The position numbers and the translations under genes were made by a program. Positions 1 through 7,525 of a stretch of 9,881 bases of DNA are shown here, in pieces. Positions within the stretch are counted from its first letter, which is position 1. Each line of letters starts with the position of its first letter. The notes beneath the pieces are model-generated. The model saw only the letters and a program-made list of their open reading frames with translations. It was not told the origin of the DNA and made no database searches. The stretch is from Flavobacteriales bacterium (GTDB lineage Bacteria; Bacteroidota; Bacteroidia; Flavobacteriales_D; Parvicellaceae), in the NCBI GenBank assembly GCA_026993705.1, contig JALWSJ010000455.1, positions 1 to 9,881 of the forward strand, in the 5' to 3' direction.

Positions 1-367
1 GCACTACACCACTTTTTAACGCCGTAATGGTCGGGCTATCCGCTATATCTTTTGGTTTGCATAAAGCAAACAAACCAAAAGGATGTCGCTCCTATCCCTA
101 ACGCGAAGAAAATGAGCGAGAAGAAAACGAAATTTAGTTTTCTTAGACGATGAAAAATTCTTTTGCATAGCCGAGTTATGGAAATGATTTTTGAAGAAAT
201 ATAAAGGAATTAATGGCACTTTATAGTGCTAATTATACTTGCGTTAGTGATTCCAACTAACGTAAAAATAAAATATTGATAATCAAACGATTATTAAACT
301 GTTAATATTTTTACGTTAGCAACAAAACTCAACTGTTTTTCACAGTCGCTTAATAGTCCCTAACGCA
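1..367 (+). repeat. Structured intergenic repeat, copy 1 (long form, left end cut by window)
   Basis: This stretch has no gene. Bases 11-104 match copy 2 (5810-5950) and the reverse strand of copy 3 (9641-9778). Visible parts in order: the right arm of hairpin I (21-30, GCCGTAATGG), the invariant linker TCGGGCTATCCG (31-42), hairpin II (lower arms 49-56 and 74-81, upper arms TTGC 57-60 and GCAA 66-69, 3' side bulge ACAA), and the core end CTATCCCTAACGC (92-104). A tail follows that copy 2 lacks: TTTCTTAGAC (138-147), hairpin III (153-192, CATAGC/GTTATG at its tip), a small hairpin GCACT/AGTGC (216-229), a large inverted repeat (257-319) and a second CCCTAACGC end near 358-366. The left half of hairpin I lies outside the window. 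Function is unknown. Confidence 0.85.
257..319. repeat. Inverted repeat in the tail of repeat copy 1
   Basis: CTAACGTAAAAAT (257-269) and ATTTTTACGTTAG (307-319) are perfectly complementary over 13 bases. A second inverted repeat inside, ATAATC (279-284) and GATTAT (289-294), has a four-base loop AAAC. Outside it, GCGTTAG (241-247) can pair with CTAACGC near 360-366, so the same CGTTAG motif is nested in two layers. Copy 3 has no obvious equivalent of this palindrome. It lies about 75 bases upstream of the 395 start codon, so it could affect that gene, but no regulator can be named. Confidence 0.7.
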
Positions 368-394
368 GAAAAGTAAGAAATAGAAATAATCGCT

Positions 395-3300
395 ATGATA
401 AAATATATACTTATATCTATAACCCTTTTATTTGTAAGTCAAGTATTCGCACAAGAGGCAACTTTTGTTAAGAACATAGGGCAGATGGTCAACCAAAAAG
501 GAGAATTTAATAGTGAAGTGCAATACATTGTTTCAACAAAGGGCTACAACGTCAGTTTTTACAACAACCATTTCGCTTATGAATTGTTTCGCCCCAATGA
601 AACCGATAGTAACAAAACATTGGTAGAACGAATAGAAGTATGGTGGGAGGAAAACAACAAAAGCACCAAAATTATCCCTGAAAACAAACAAGCAGAAACA
701 ATACATTACTACAAAAACGGAAAACGCTTTGAAAACATACCAACTTATTCCAAGTTAACCTATCGCAATTTATGGAAGGGCGTGGATGTTGAGTTTTTTA
801 TCCAAGATGGTAGTTTAAAGTATAACTATATTGTTCAAGGCAATAAAACCAAACAAATTAGTCTGTTGATTAAAGGTGCAAAAAGCACTAAAGAAAAAAA
901 CACCATTCAATTACAATCACTACACCACACCGTTGAGGCATCTTTTCCCGAAATTTATTTCATTGACCAACAAGGAAAGAAAACAGAAACAACGATAGAC
1001 ATACATCTTCACGATAATAAAATCATCTATTCTTTACCTGACATTCAAGAAGAGAAATTAATCATAGACCCTATTGTTTACAACAAAGAATATGTTACCT
1101 ACTACGGAGGAGCACATATGGACTTTACCTACGATATACATTCGACTAAAACGGGAAATATTGCAATCACCGGCTACACCGTAAGTGCCAACAATATAGC
1201 AACAACAGGAGCGTACCAAACCGTATTAACCGACCAAGACGCCTATGTGGCAATGTTTAATAATCAAGGGGTACGTCTTTGGGCAACCTATTTTGGAGGA
1301 ACATCGGCAGAACGTATATATTCATCGGCTATAGATACAAATGATAATATAATCATTGCAGGAAATACCACAAGCACAATCGGATTAGCAACCAACGGAT
1401 CGTTTCAACAATATATTGCAAGTGGCGATGATGGTTTTGTAACAAAATTTTCTTCAACGGGGCAATTACTTTGGAGCACTTACTACGGAGGAGATGCCCA
1501 TGAATTGATTATTCGAGTAGAAACCGATAAGAACAATAAAATTTACGTTACCGGTCATACTTCGAGTACTAATTTACAATGTACCCCCAACGCCTTTAGA
1601 AATTATCTATCAGGTTATGAAAATTCATTTTTAGGAATCTTCGATGCACAAGGAAATATTGTTTACAATTCTTATTACCTAAATGGTTCAAGTGCCAGAG
1701 GAGAAGCAATACTTTTTGATTCCGACGATAATATTTATCTTGCAGGTTCAACCAATGATACGGTAACTTCACCTTACCCGAATGTGCATCAAGCTCAAAA
1801 CGCCGGATATTTAGATGGTTTTGTGATTAAAATCAATCCTCAATATCAAACCGTATGGAAGACGTATTTGGGAGGTTGGCACAACGATTTGATTTACGGA
1901 GTGGTTGTTGATTCTGTTAATAATCTTTATTTTGGAGGAAAAACCAAAAGCAACGACGGAATTTCTACTTCCAGCTCTTTTCAATATGATTATGATAACA
2001 ATTGGGACGGTTTTTTAGTAAAAATGGATAGTTCATCCAATGTACTTTGGGGAACATATTTAACAGCTGGAGGTGCTGATGAAGTACATTCTTTAGCGTA
2101 TTACGATTCTTCGGTTTGGGTGTTGGAAAATACAGATGGAAATGGTTTTCCGGTAAGTACTTCCGCTCTTCAAACATCCAATGCAGGTGGAGTAGATAAT
2201 CTGTTGATGCGTTTTTCTTCGCAAGGAAATTTGCAATGGGCGAGCTACTTTGGTGGAGTGAGTAATGAATTCGGACACCGAATACGATTGTTGCCGAGAA
2301 AAATTTTGTTGGCGGGGCAAACAGGCTCATCAACATCATTTACAACAAGCAACGCACATCAAGTGAATTACGGAGGTCATATTTACGATGGTTATTGGGC
2401 GAGACTGTGTTTGCCGGTTTCTTCTACAATATTAAATTTAGTAAATGATACTGTTCTATGTTTGGGTGATTCCGTTACTCTTTTTCCATCAAATACGTTT
2501 AATTCTTATCAGTGGAATACGGGAGCTACTGATAGTGTACTTGCCGTTTCACAAGCAGGAAGTTATTCGCTGGTTACTTACGATGAAAATAATTGTCCCG
2601 GATATTCCGATACCATTCAAGTAATATTTGAAACCGTTTCTCAGGTGTCTATTCTAAATAGCGATACTTCCATTTGTATGGGAGATTCGGTTTTATTGTC
2701 TATAAACGGTAGTTTCTCATCATATCTTTGGAATAACGGAAATACCGATTCGGCTCAATATGTAACCAACGGACAAGCCTATTTCGCACAAGTTTCAAGT
2801 ACGTTGGGCTGTACTTATTTTTCAGACACGGTACTCATCAAAGAGCAAACACAAAATTTCTTTCCAATACAAATGATAGGTGATACAATTATCTGTTCCG
2901 GAGGTAATTCGATTCTATACACAGACGAGAACTTAAACACAATCCAATGGAGTACAGGCGACCTAGTTTCGGGAATTACAGTTGATACGACTGGAGTTTT
3001 TTGGTTTATGGGACAAGATACATTGGGGTGTACCGTATGGTCGGATAGTATTTCAATTACAGAAATAAATTATTCATCACCGGATTTAATTTTAGATACT
3101 ACGAGTACGATAACAACTTGTTGGAACGATAGTGTAATCCTTGTTGCTGAAATCGGATTTACTCAATACTTATGGTCAACGGGAGATACGCTACAACAAG
3201 AAGTAATCGTAAGTCAAGGCTACTATTTTGTTTCGGCTACCGATAGCAATGGTTGTGTAGGGATTTCCGATTCTGTTTTTGTTGAGTTTGTCGGTACAGG

Positions 3301-4012
3301 CGTAGCTTCTGTTGATACAGCACAAGGAACGTCTTTTTGTTTAGGAGATACTTTATTGTTGTCGGTAGCCGATACTTCTTTAACAAATGTTCTTTGGAAT
3401 AATACCTTGCAAAATCAAGACACCTTACGAATTATCGGAGAAGGGGAGTACTATTTTTCAGCAACTGATAGCTTAGGATGTATGGTGTATTCTGATACTG
3501 TCCATACATTAACATTATTACCGCCGAATGTCGAAATTCAAAGTCCGACCGATAGTGTTTGTTTAGGAGATAGTATCCATCTTAGTGTTATTTCTTCGTC
3601 TAATCTCATCAGTTACAATTGGTCAAACGGCGAAACAGATTTGTCATTTTATTATACTTTTTTGAATACGGGCTATCAAAATATATCGGTAGAAGTATCG
3701 GATAATAACGGATGCCGAAATACAAACCAAATCAACATTTACGTGTTTAATTGTGCACTGTATAATTCAATAGTTGAACAGAAAATAGAAGTTAACGGTT
3801 TCATAACTCAGCAACAAACTGTATTTATTACCGCCAAACAGATGATATTTTCCATAGAAGTCTATGACGTAACAGGTAGGAGATTGAGTGTTCAGAAAAA
3901 CATACAATCATACACTGCAGAAGTTCATTTAGCAGAATACAGAAAAAGTATCTACTTGCTAAAAGTAGTTACAACCGATAACCGCGAGCATATTTTGAAA
4001 ATCAAAAATTAA
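395..4012 (+). CDS. Giant secreted SBBP/Ig-like repeat protein with T9SS sorting domain
   Basis: This 1205-residue protein is probably exported by Sec and then by the type IX system to the cell surface or medium. A signal peptide (1-20) ends in VFAQ. Residues about 22-225 resemble the DUF7948 domain that often precedes SBBP propellers. Seven repeats of about 64 residues begin at Y-F/Y/L-GG-like motifs near 236, 299, 363, 427, 491, 555 and 618, consistent with a seven-bladed propeller. Six Ig-like repeats follow (about 683-1117), each with a D-S/T-x-C opening, a central Trp and a late Cys. Residues about 1122-1205 look like a type A T9SS C-terminal domain (VYDVTGRRL, then IYLLKV). It is probably an adhesin or surface scaffold, but the ligand is unknown. 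It stands alone on the + strand, has no clear TAnnTTTG box or Shine-Dalgarno sequence, and no enzyme motif was seen. Confidence 0.9.
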   Translation: MIKYILISITLLFVSQVFAQEATFVKNIGQMVNQKGEFNSEVQYIVSTKGYNVSFYNNHFAYELFRPNETDSNKTLVERIEVWWEENNKSTKIIPENKQAETIHYYKNGKRFENIPTYSKLTYRNLWKGVDVEFFIQDGSLKYNYIVQGNKTKQISLLIKGAKSTKEKNTIQLQSLHHTVEASFPEIYFIDQQGKKTETTIDIHLHDNKIIYSLPDIQEEKLIIDPIVYNKEYVTYYGGAHMDFTYDIHSTKTGNIAITGYTVSANNIATTGAYQTVLTDQDAYVAMFNNQGVRLWATYFGGTSAERIYSSAIDTNDNIIIAGNTTSTIGLATNGSFQQYIASGDDGFVTKFSSTGQLLWSTYYGGDAHELIIRVETDKNNKIYVTGHTSSTNLQCTPNAFRNYLSGYENSFLGIFDAQGNIVYNSYYLNGSSARGEAILFDSDDNIYLAGSTNDTVTSPYPNVHQAQNAGYLDGFVIKINPQYQTVWKTYLGGWHNDLIYGVVVDSVNNLYFGGKTKSNDGISTSSSFQYDYDNNWDGFLVKMDSSSNVLWGTYLTAGGADEVHSLAYYDSSVWVLENTDGNGFPVSTSALQTSNAGGVDNLLMRFSSQGNLQWASYFGGVSNEFGHRIRLLPRKILLAGQTGSSTSFTTSNAHQVNYGGHIYDGYWARLCLPVSSTILNLVNDTVLCLGDSVTLFPSNTFNSYQWNTGATDSVLAVSQAGSYSLVTYDENNCPGYSDTIQVIFETVSQVSILNSDTSICMGDSVLLSINGSFSSYLWNNGNTDSAQYVTNGQAYFAQVSSTLGCTYFSDTVLIKEQTQNFFPIQMIGDTIICSGGNSILYTDENLNTIQWSTGDLVSGITVDTTGVFWFMGQDTLGCTVWSDSISITEINYSSPDLILDTTSTITTCWNDSVILVAEIGFTQYLWSTGDTLQQEVIVSQGYYFVSATDSNGCVGISDSVFVEFVGTGVASVDTAQGTSFCLGDTLLLSVADTSLTNVLWNNTLQNQDTLRIIGEGEYYFSATDSLGCMVYSDTVHTLTLLPPNVEIQSPTDSVCLGDSIHLSVISSSNLISYNWSNGETDLSFYYTFLNTGYQNISVEVSDNNGCRNTNQINIYVFNCALYNSIVEQKIEVNGFITQQQTVFITAKQMIFSIEVYDVTGRRLSVQKNIQSYTAEVHLAEYRKSIYLLKVVTTDNREHILKIKN

Positions 4013-4017
4013 AAAAA

Positions 4018-4785
4018 TTACCGCGGAAGTTTGCAAACAGGAATAGCCTCCATTTTGTGCAAATTCGCATTATGCCGTTTAGTGTATATTTCTAAAACTA
4101 CTTTTTCTCTATTTGTAAGCTCTCTTTCTTCGCTATTTTCCAAATATGCCATAGCCCATTCCAGTTCGGGATAAGTAGCTCCCATTTGGTCTTCATCGCT
4201 TCTGTCGTCATCCCAAAGACCATCCGTAGGCTTGGCTTTTTGTATGCTTTCTACAATTCCTAGTTCCTTAGCTAATTCAAAAACTTCGGTTTTCGTCAAG
4301 TCTGCGATGGGAGAAATGTCAACCCCGCCGTCACCGTATTTTGTAAAAAAACCAACACCAAAGTCTTCAATTTTATTTCCTGTACCTGCAACTAAATAAC
4401 CGTTATGTCCCGCAAAAGCATAGAGTGTTGTCATTCTCAGGCGCGCGCGTGTATTAGCCATTGTCAATTGATCCTGAATTTTCTCGGGTAAATCCTTCGA
4501 CATTTGTAAAAACGTATTCGTTAGATCAACCGTATAGCCTTCTATCGAAGTAAAGTGTTCTTTTAACCACGTAATATGCTCATTACTTCTGTCAAATTGA
4601 GAAGGAGGTTGAAGAATAGGCATGTTTAAAACAATAATATTTTTGCCTGTTTTCGCACACAGAGTAGAAGTTACAGCAGAGTCAATCCCACCTGAAATAC
4701 CAATAACAAACCCCTTAATTCCTGCTTTATCTGTGTAACGATTCAGCCAATCCACAATAAAATCTATCTTTTCTTTTGCTGTCAT
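4018..4785 (-). CDS. nadE: NAD synthetase, ammonia-dependent type
   Basis: NAD synthetase makes NAD+ from nicotinic acid adenine dinucleotide, ATP and ammonia, the last step of NAD biosynthesis, in the cytoplasm. The 255-residue protein has the PP-loop SGGIDSA (31-37) that binds ATP pyrophosphate, ANTRARLRM (110-118), GTGNKIED (134-141), KYGDGGVDISPI (149-160) and KPTDGLW followed by DRSDEDQMG (185-202), all typical of NadE. The length fits the short family. There is no N-terminal nitrilase-like glutaminase domain, so free ammonia, or ammonia delivered by a separate enzyme, is the expected donor. The stop codon lies 5 bases from the stop of the convergent SBBP gene, with no terminator between. 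Upstream, a terminator-like hairpin (4798-4830) ends only 12 bases before the ATG, so how the gene is transcribed is unclear. No Shine-Dalgarno sequence is seen. Confidence 0.96.
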   Translation of the reverse strand: MTAKEKIDFIVDWLNRYTDKAGIKGFVIGISGGIDSAVTSTLCAKTGKNIIVLNMPILQPPSQFDRSNEHITWLKEHFTSIEGYTVDLTNTFLQMSKDLPEKIQDQLTMANTRARLRMTTLYAFAGHNGYLVAGTGNKIEDFGVGFFTKYGDGGVDISPIADLTKTEVFELAKELGIVESIQKAKPTDGLWDDDRSDEDQMGATYPELEWAMAYLENSEERELTNREKVVLEIYTKRHNANLHKMEAIPVCKLPR

Positions 4786-4797
4786 AGTATATGATAT

Positions 4798-4830
4798 AAA
4801 AAAAGCCTGAACACATTGAACAGGCTTTTT
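4798..4830 (-). terminator. Intrinsic terminator after the outer-membrane barrel gene
   Basis: On the minus strand, AAAAAGCCTG and CAGGCTTTTT form a 10 bp stem around an 11-base loop, followed by more T residues. It starts 18 bases after the barrel gene's stop codon. Because A-runs precede and T-runs follow, it could work in both directions. It lies directly before the nadE start codon. Confidence 0.85.
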
Positions 4831-4848
4831 GATTTGATTTAAAAAATA

Positions 4849-5715
4849 TTAAAATAAAATCCCAACAGTTAAGGTAACACTACCGGGTATAAATTTTTGG
4901 GTAATTTCTTTATAGCCTTTTGGTTGTTCATAATCTCTTACTCCCAAGTATTTATCGTGTTTTTTTACAGTATTTGTAAAGAAATAATTATAAGTTAAAT
5001 CAAAAAACAGGGCAGTAGTACCAGCTATTGTATATTCACCACCACCACCAATCAAAAGACCGGCTCTTAAAGGAGAGATGCCTTTAGTAGCATCTAGTTT
5101 GTCGTTGGTCATTTCAAGGTTGTCAACATTAATGGGGGTTACTAAAGTATCACCTACGTAATTTATCACATTATTGCTAACTTTTTTTACTTGGTCTTTT
5201 ACTCTTGCTTTTGTCTTAATACCTAAATTTAAGCCAAAAGTACCATAGTAAGTGATGTATCCTATTTCTTTTGTTTTCATTTTCAAAGCAATAGGGATAT
5301 TTACATAATTAATAGCGTACTTTCTGTCCAGTAATAGAAATTTTTGTTTTGTGGAGTCCGAAAAATTATCTTTATTAAAATCAATGAATTCAGCATCTCT
5401 ATTTAGTATGTAGTATGTACTATCCTTTGAGCTGGCATCATTATATTTTATCTTCCCTTTAGCTGTCTGAATCCCAAACCCTGATACAACTGATACAGTT
5501 TGGTTTAACCGGTACTCCATTTGTATTCCCCAACCATAACCAAGAGCAGAGCCTCCACTGGTAAATTTCTTTTCGTTTTCAGGTTTTATCCAGTCTAAAG
5601 AAAGATTTCCTTTTAGTCCGAATCTAAAGTTTTTTACATTATTTTCTCCGTCACTTTGAGCAAAAGAAACCCCACTCATTAAAAGTGTTAGTCCAATAAT
5701 TATTATTTTTTTCAT
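4849..5715 (-). CDS. Outer-membrane beta-barrel protein (OMP_b-brl_2-like porin family)
   Basis: This 288-residue protein is probably an outer-membrane barrel. A signal peptide (about 1-20) starts MKKIIIIG and ends SFAQ, a typical signal peptidase I site. The mature part alternates polar and aromatic or hydrophobic residues in short strands (FRFGLKGNLSLDW, YGWGIQMEYRL, VSVVSGFGIQT, VNIPIALKMKT, GYITYYGTFGLNLGIKT, LRAGLLIGGGGEYTI, TALFFDLTYNYFF). It ends in SVTLTVGILF, with the terminal Phe common in barrel proteins recognised by BamA. The family is called from this pattern, not from a catalytic motif. Substrate and role are unknown; a generic PorT-like or opacity-like barrel would look similar. 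It has its own -7 box (5745-5752) and its own terminator, so it is probably monocistronic. No Shine-Dalgarno sequence is seen. Confidence 0.8.
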   Translation of the reverse strand: MKKIIIIGLTLLMSGVSFAQSDGENNVKNFRFGLKGNLSLDWIKPENEKKFTSGGSALGYGWGIQMEYRLNQTVSVVSGFGIQTAKGKIKYNDASSKDSTYYILNRDAEFIDFNKDNFSDSTKQKFLLLDRKYAINYVNIPIALKMKTKEIGYITYYGTFGLNLGIKTKARVKDQVKKVSNNVINYVGDTLVTPINVDNLEMTNDKLDATKGISPLRAGLLIGGGGEYTIAGTTALFFDLTYNYFFTNTVKKHDKYLGVRDYEQPKGYKEITQKFIPGSVTLTVGILF

Positions 5716-5744
5716 AAATCTAGTATTTCATTGAATAATGAGTG

Positions 5745-5752
5745 CAAATTTA
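5745..5752 (-). promoter_or_regulatory. Bacteroidota -7 promoter box for the barrel gene
   Basis: The minus strand reads TAAATTTG, a full match to the Bacteroidota -7 consensus TAnnTTTG, 29 bases before the ATG at 5715. Transcription would start near 5739, giving a leader of about 25 bases. No TTG lies at the usual 17-23 base spacing upstream (the nearest is 27 away), so the -33 half is weak. The repeat at 5810-5950 begins about 57 bases upstream of the box. Confidence 0.55.
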
Positions 5753-5809
5753 TGTAAATTTTATTAAGTTCTTTAGTCGCAATTTAAAAAAGTAGTCGAT
5801 TAATATTTT

Positions 5810-5950
5810 GGGCGTTCCCATTACGGCATAAAAAAGCAATTTCGTTGTACTACATTGCTTTTTAACGCCGTAATGGTCGGGCTATCCGTTATATCTTTTG
5901 GGTTGCATATATGCAACAACCCAAAAGGATGTCGCTCCTATCCCTAACGT
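5810..5950 (+). repeat. Structured intergenic repeat, copy 2 (short form, complete core)
   Basis: This is the complete 141-base core without a tail. It starts GGGCGTTCCC (5810-5819). Hairpin I pairs CCATTACGGC (5818-5827) with GCCGTAATGG (5867-5876), and inside it AAAAAGCAAT (5831-5840) with ATTGCTTTTT (5854-5863). The linker TCGGGCTATCCG follows (5877-5888). Hairpin II pairs CTTTTGGG (5895-5902) with CCCAAAAG (5920-5927) and TTGCA (5903-5907) with TGCAA (5912-5916), leaving a CAA bulge on the 3' side (5917-5919). It ends CTATCCCTAACGT. The first GCGTT and last AACGT can close the whole element, with one G-T wobble. It lies between two minus-strand genes and is oriented against their transcription. 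Confidence 0.88.
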
Positions 5951-5979
5951 GGAATAAAATAAGTGCAAAGAAATTGAAA

Positions 5980-7458
5980 TTATGAATTTCCTAACACTTG
6001 ATTCAACAAGAAAGTATAAGGGTCTTTGTCTTTTACTTTAGCCAAAAACCACGCATAGAAGGCTGTCTTCTTCATCTCGTTATCCGGAGTCATTAGTTTA
6101 CCGTTGTTAGAAAATTGTAACAAGTCCTTTTCTGTAACATTATCGGGGTTTTCTATGTATTTTTTAAACAATTTCAAAAAATACATTATCCCCTGATATT
6201 GAGGCATAGAAACGAGTTCATTATTAGCTTTAATAATACCGTTGATTCGGTTGAGTGCAATATCATCTTTCCCCATTTCAAATTGTAAGAGCATCTCAAT
6301 AGAGTTTTTCTTAAAGACCCATTCTTGTCCCATTATTTTTCTATACCACCCGTCAGAATGGTGCATTTGTATGAATATTCTATTTGCTTTTTTATATTCT
6401 TTGTTGTAGGCATAATAAGTAAGAAGATTTAGTTTTAAATTTAATTCATCTTGCCTTATTGTTGGCTTTTCATCTTCAAAGAAATCTTCAATTATTTCAA
6501 TAGCATCTTCCAATCTACCGGTTAAAAAATAGACCGATGAATTCAATGCGGCGATTTTAGCGTAATAATGATAATAATGTGCTTGTTTACTTTGTGTAAC
6601 TCTTTCTTCTAAGAGGTTAATGTACTTTAATGTTTCTTCCCATTTATGATTTCTGTACAACGAGTGGCAAACAATATAAAGTATTCTCAGTTCATAATAA
6701 ATGGTTTGCTTTGTAAAAGCCTTATTTACTTTGGTCTTTGTATATAATTTTATTGCAATAGGCTCTAGCTCTCTGATGTCTCTATTATAAAGTAATGTAT
6801 TTCTAACTAATTCCAAATAGCCGCAAACTTGTTTGGGGTATTCATAAAATTCGGAGTGATTAAGATCTATGTCTGATTGAATAATTTGGAGTAATCGTAC
6901 TAAGGAATGTTCCTGTGCATTTGTTTTAAAATCAAGAAGTTTTTTTCTAGCGATAGCTAAGGTATCAATTAGTTTATCTTCTTTATCCAAATAGGTTTTA
7001 ACTCTTTTCTTCTCTTCTATAATCTTCTCAATATTGATAGTTTCGTTAGCTAAATCAGAAAACTCTAACATCAGCACATAAATAGAGTATAGTACGCGAT
7101 TACTTTTGAGTTGAAGTGCTTTTTTTTCTGTTTTTTTAATATAAGACCATGCTTCTTTTTCCAAATGGTTATTAAATAGATAACGACAAAGATTGATTTC
7201 GTTTAAAAGTTCACTTTCTCCTGTTTCGTCATCTTCTATTTGTTTTAAAAACAAGAAGATTATAAGCTCTTTTTTTATACGATTTCGCGTAGCGTGGTAA
7301 TTGTTGCGATTCTCAATTTTGGGGGTTTTAAAATTTATTAAATCCTCGCAAACTTCAACGTCCTTTCGATTTGTTTTTTTTCGTTTACGTTCTAAGAATG
7401 TTAGAAATTCCTTCTTGTTTGACTTTGAAAGTGTTCTAAATATTTTTTCTATAAACAT
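5980..7458 (-). CDS. All-helical, possibly TPR-like protein of unknown function
   Basis: I do not recognise a named family. The 492-residue product has no signal peptide or membrane segment, so it is probably cytoplasmic. It begins IEKIFRTLSKSNKKEFLTFL, a pattern I associate from memory with uncharacterised Bacteroidota proteins of about 500 residues that start with a short Lys-rich 'LSKSxKKxF' helix. A basic stretch ERKRKKTNRK lies near residues 23-32. The rest is rich in amphipathic helices with Tyr, Leu and Ala, for example YYHYYAKIAALNSSVYFLTG and LNLLTYYAYNKEYKKANRIF, resembling degenerate tetratricopeptide-type repeats. This suggests a protein-binding scaffold, but that is inference. 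It starts 67 bases downstream of the lipoprotein stop on the same strand and is probably cotranscribed with it. No Shine-Dalgarno sequence precedes the ATG. Confidence 0.8.
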   Translation of the reverse strand: MFIEKIFRTLSKSNKKEFLTFLERKRKKTNRKDVEVCEDLINFKTPKIENRNNYHATRNRIKKELIIFLFLKQIEDDETGESELLNEINLCRYLFNNHLEKEAWSYIKKTEKKALQLKSNRVLYSIYVLMLEFSDLANETINIEKIIEEKKRVKTYLDKEDKLIDTLAIARKKLLDFKTNAQEHSLVRLLQIIQSDIDLNHSEFYEYPKQVCGYLELVRNTLLYNRDIRELEPIAIKLYTKTKVNKAFTKQTIYYELRILYIVCHSLYRNHKWEETLKYINLLEERVTQSKQAHYYHYYAKIAALNSSVYFLTGRLEDAIEIIEDFFEDEKPTIRQDELNLKLNLLTYYAYNKEYKKANRIFIQMHHSDGWYRKIMGQEWVFKKNSIEMLLQFEMGKDDIALNRINGIIKANNELVSMPQYQGIMYFLKLFKKYIENPDNVTEKDLLQFSNNGKLMTPDNEMKKTAFYAWFLAKVKDKDPYTFLLNQVLGNS

Positions 7459-7525
7459 TATTATTTATAATTTAATACACATTCAATCTTTGCAAATCAC
7501 TGTTAAAAATTCAAATCATTTTGAA

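Noticed and set aside
1..367. Integron attC-like reading of the repeat (CTAACGC/GCGTTAG ends and bulged hairpins)
   Set aside because: The ends read CCCTAAC/GTTAGGG rather than the attC core pattern, the copies lie in both orientations, they do not frame single-gene cassettes, and no integron integrase is visible.
1965..2339. Open frames on the minus strand inside the SBBP gene
   Set aside because: They are antisense to a well-supported reading frame with clear repeat structure, and their products have no recognisable signal or domain.
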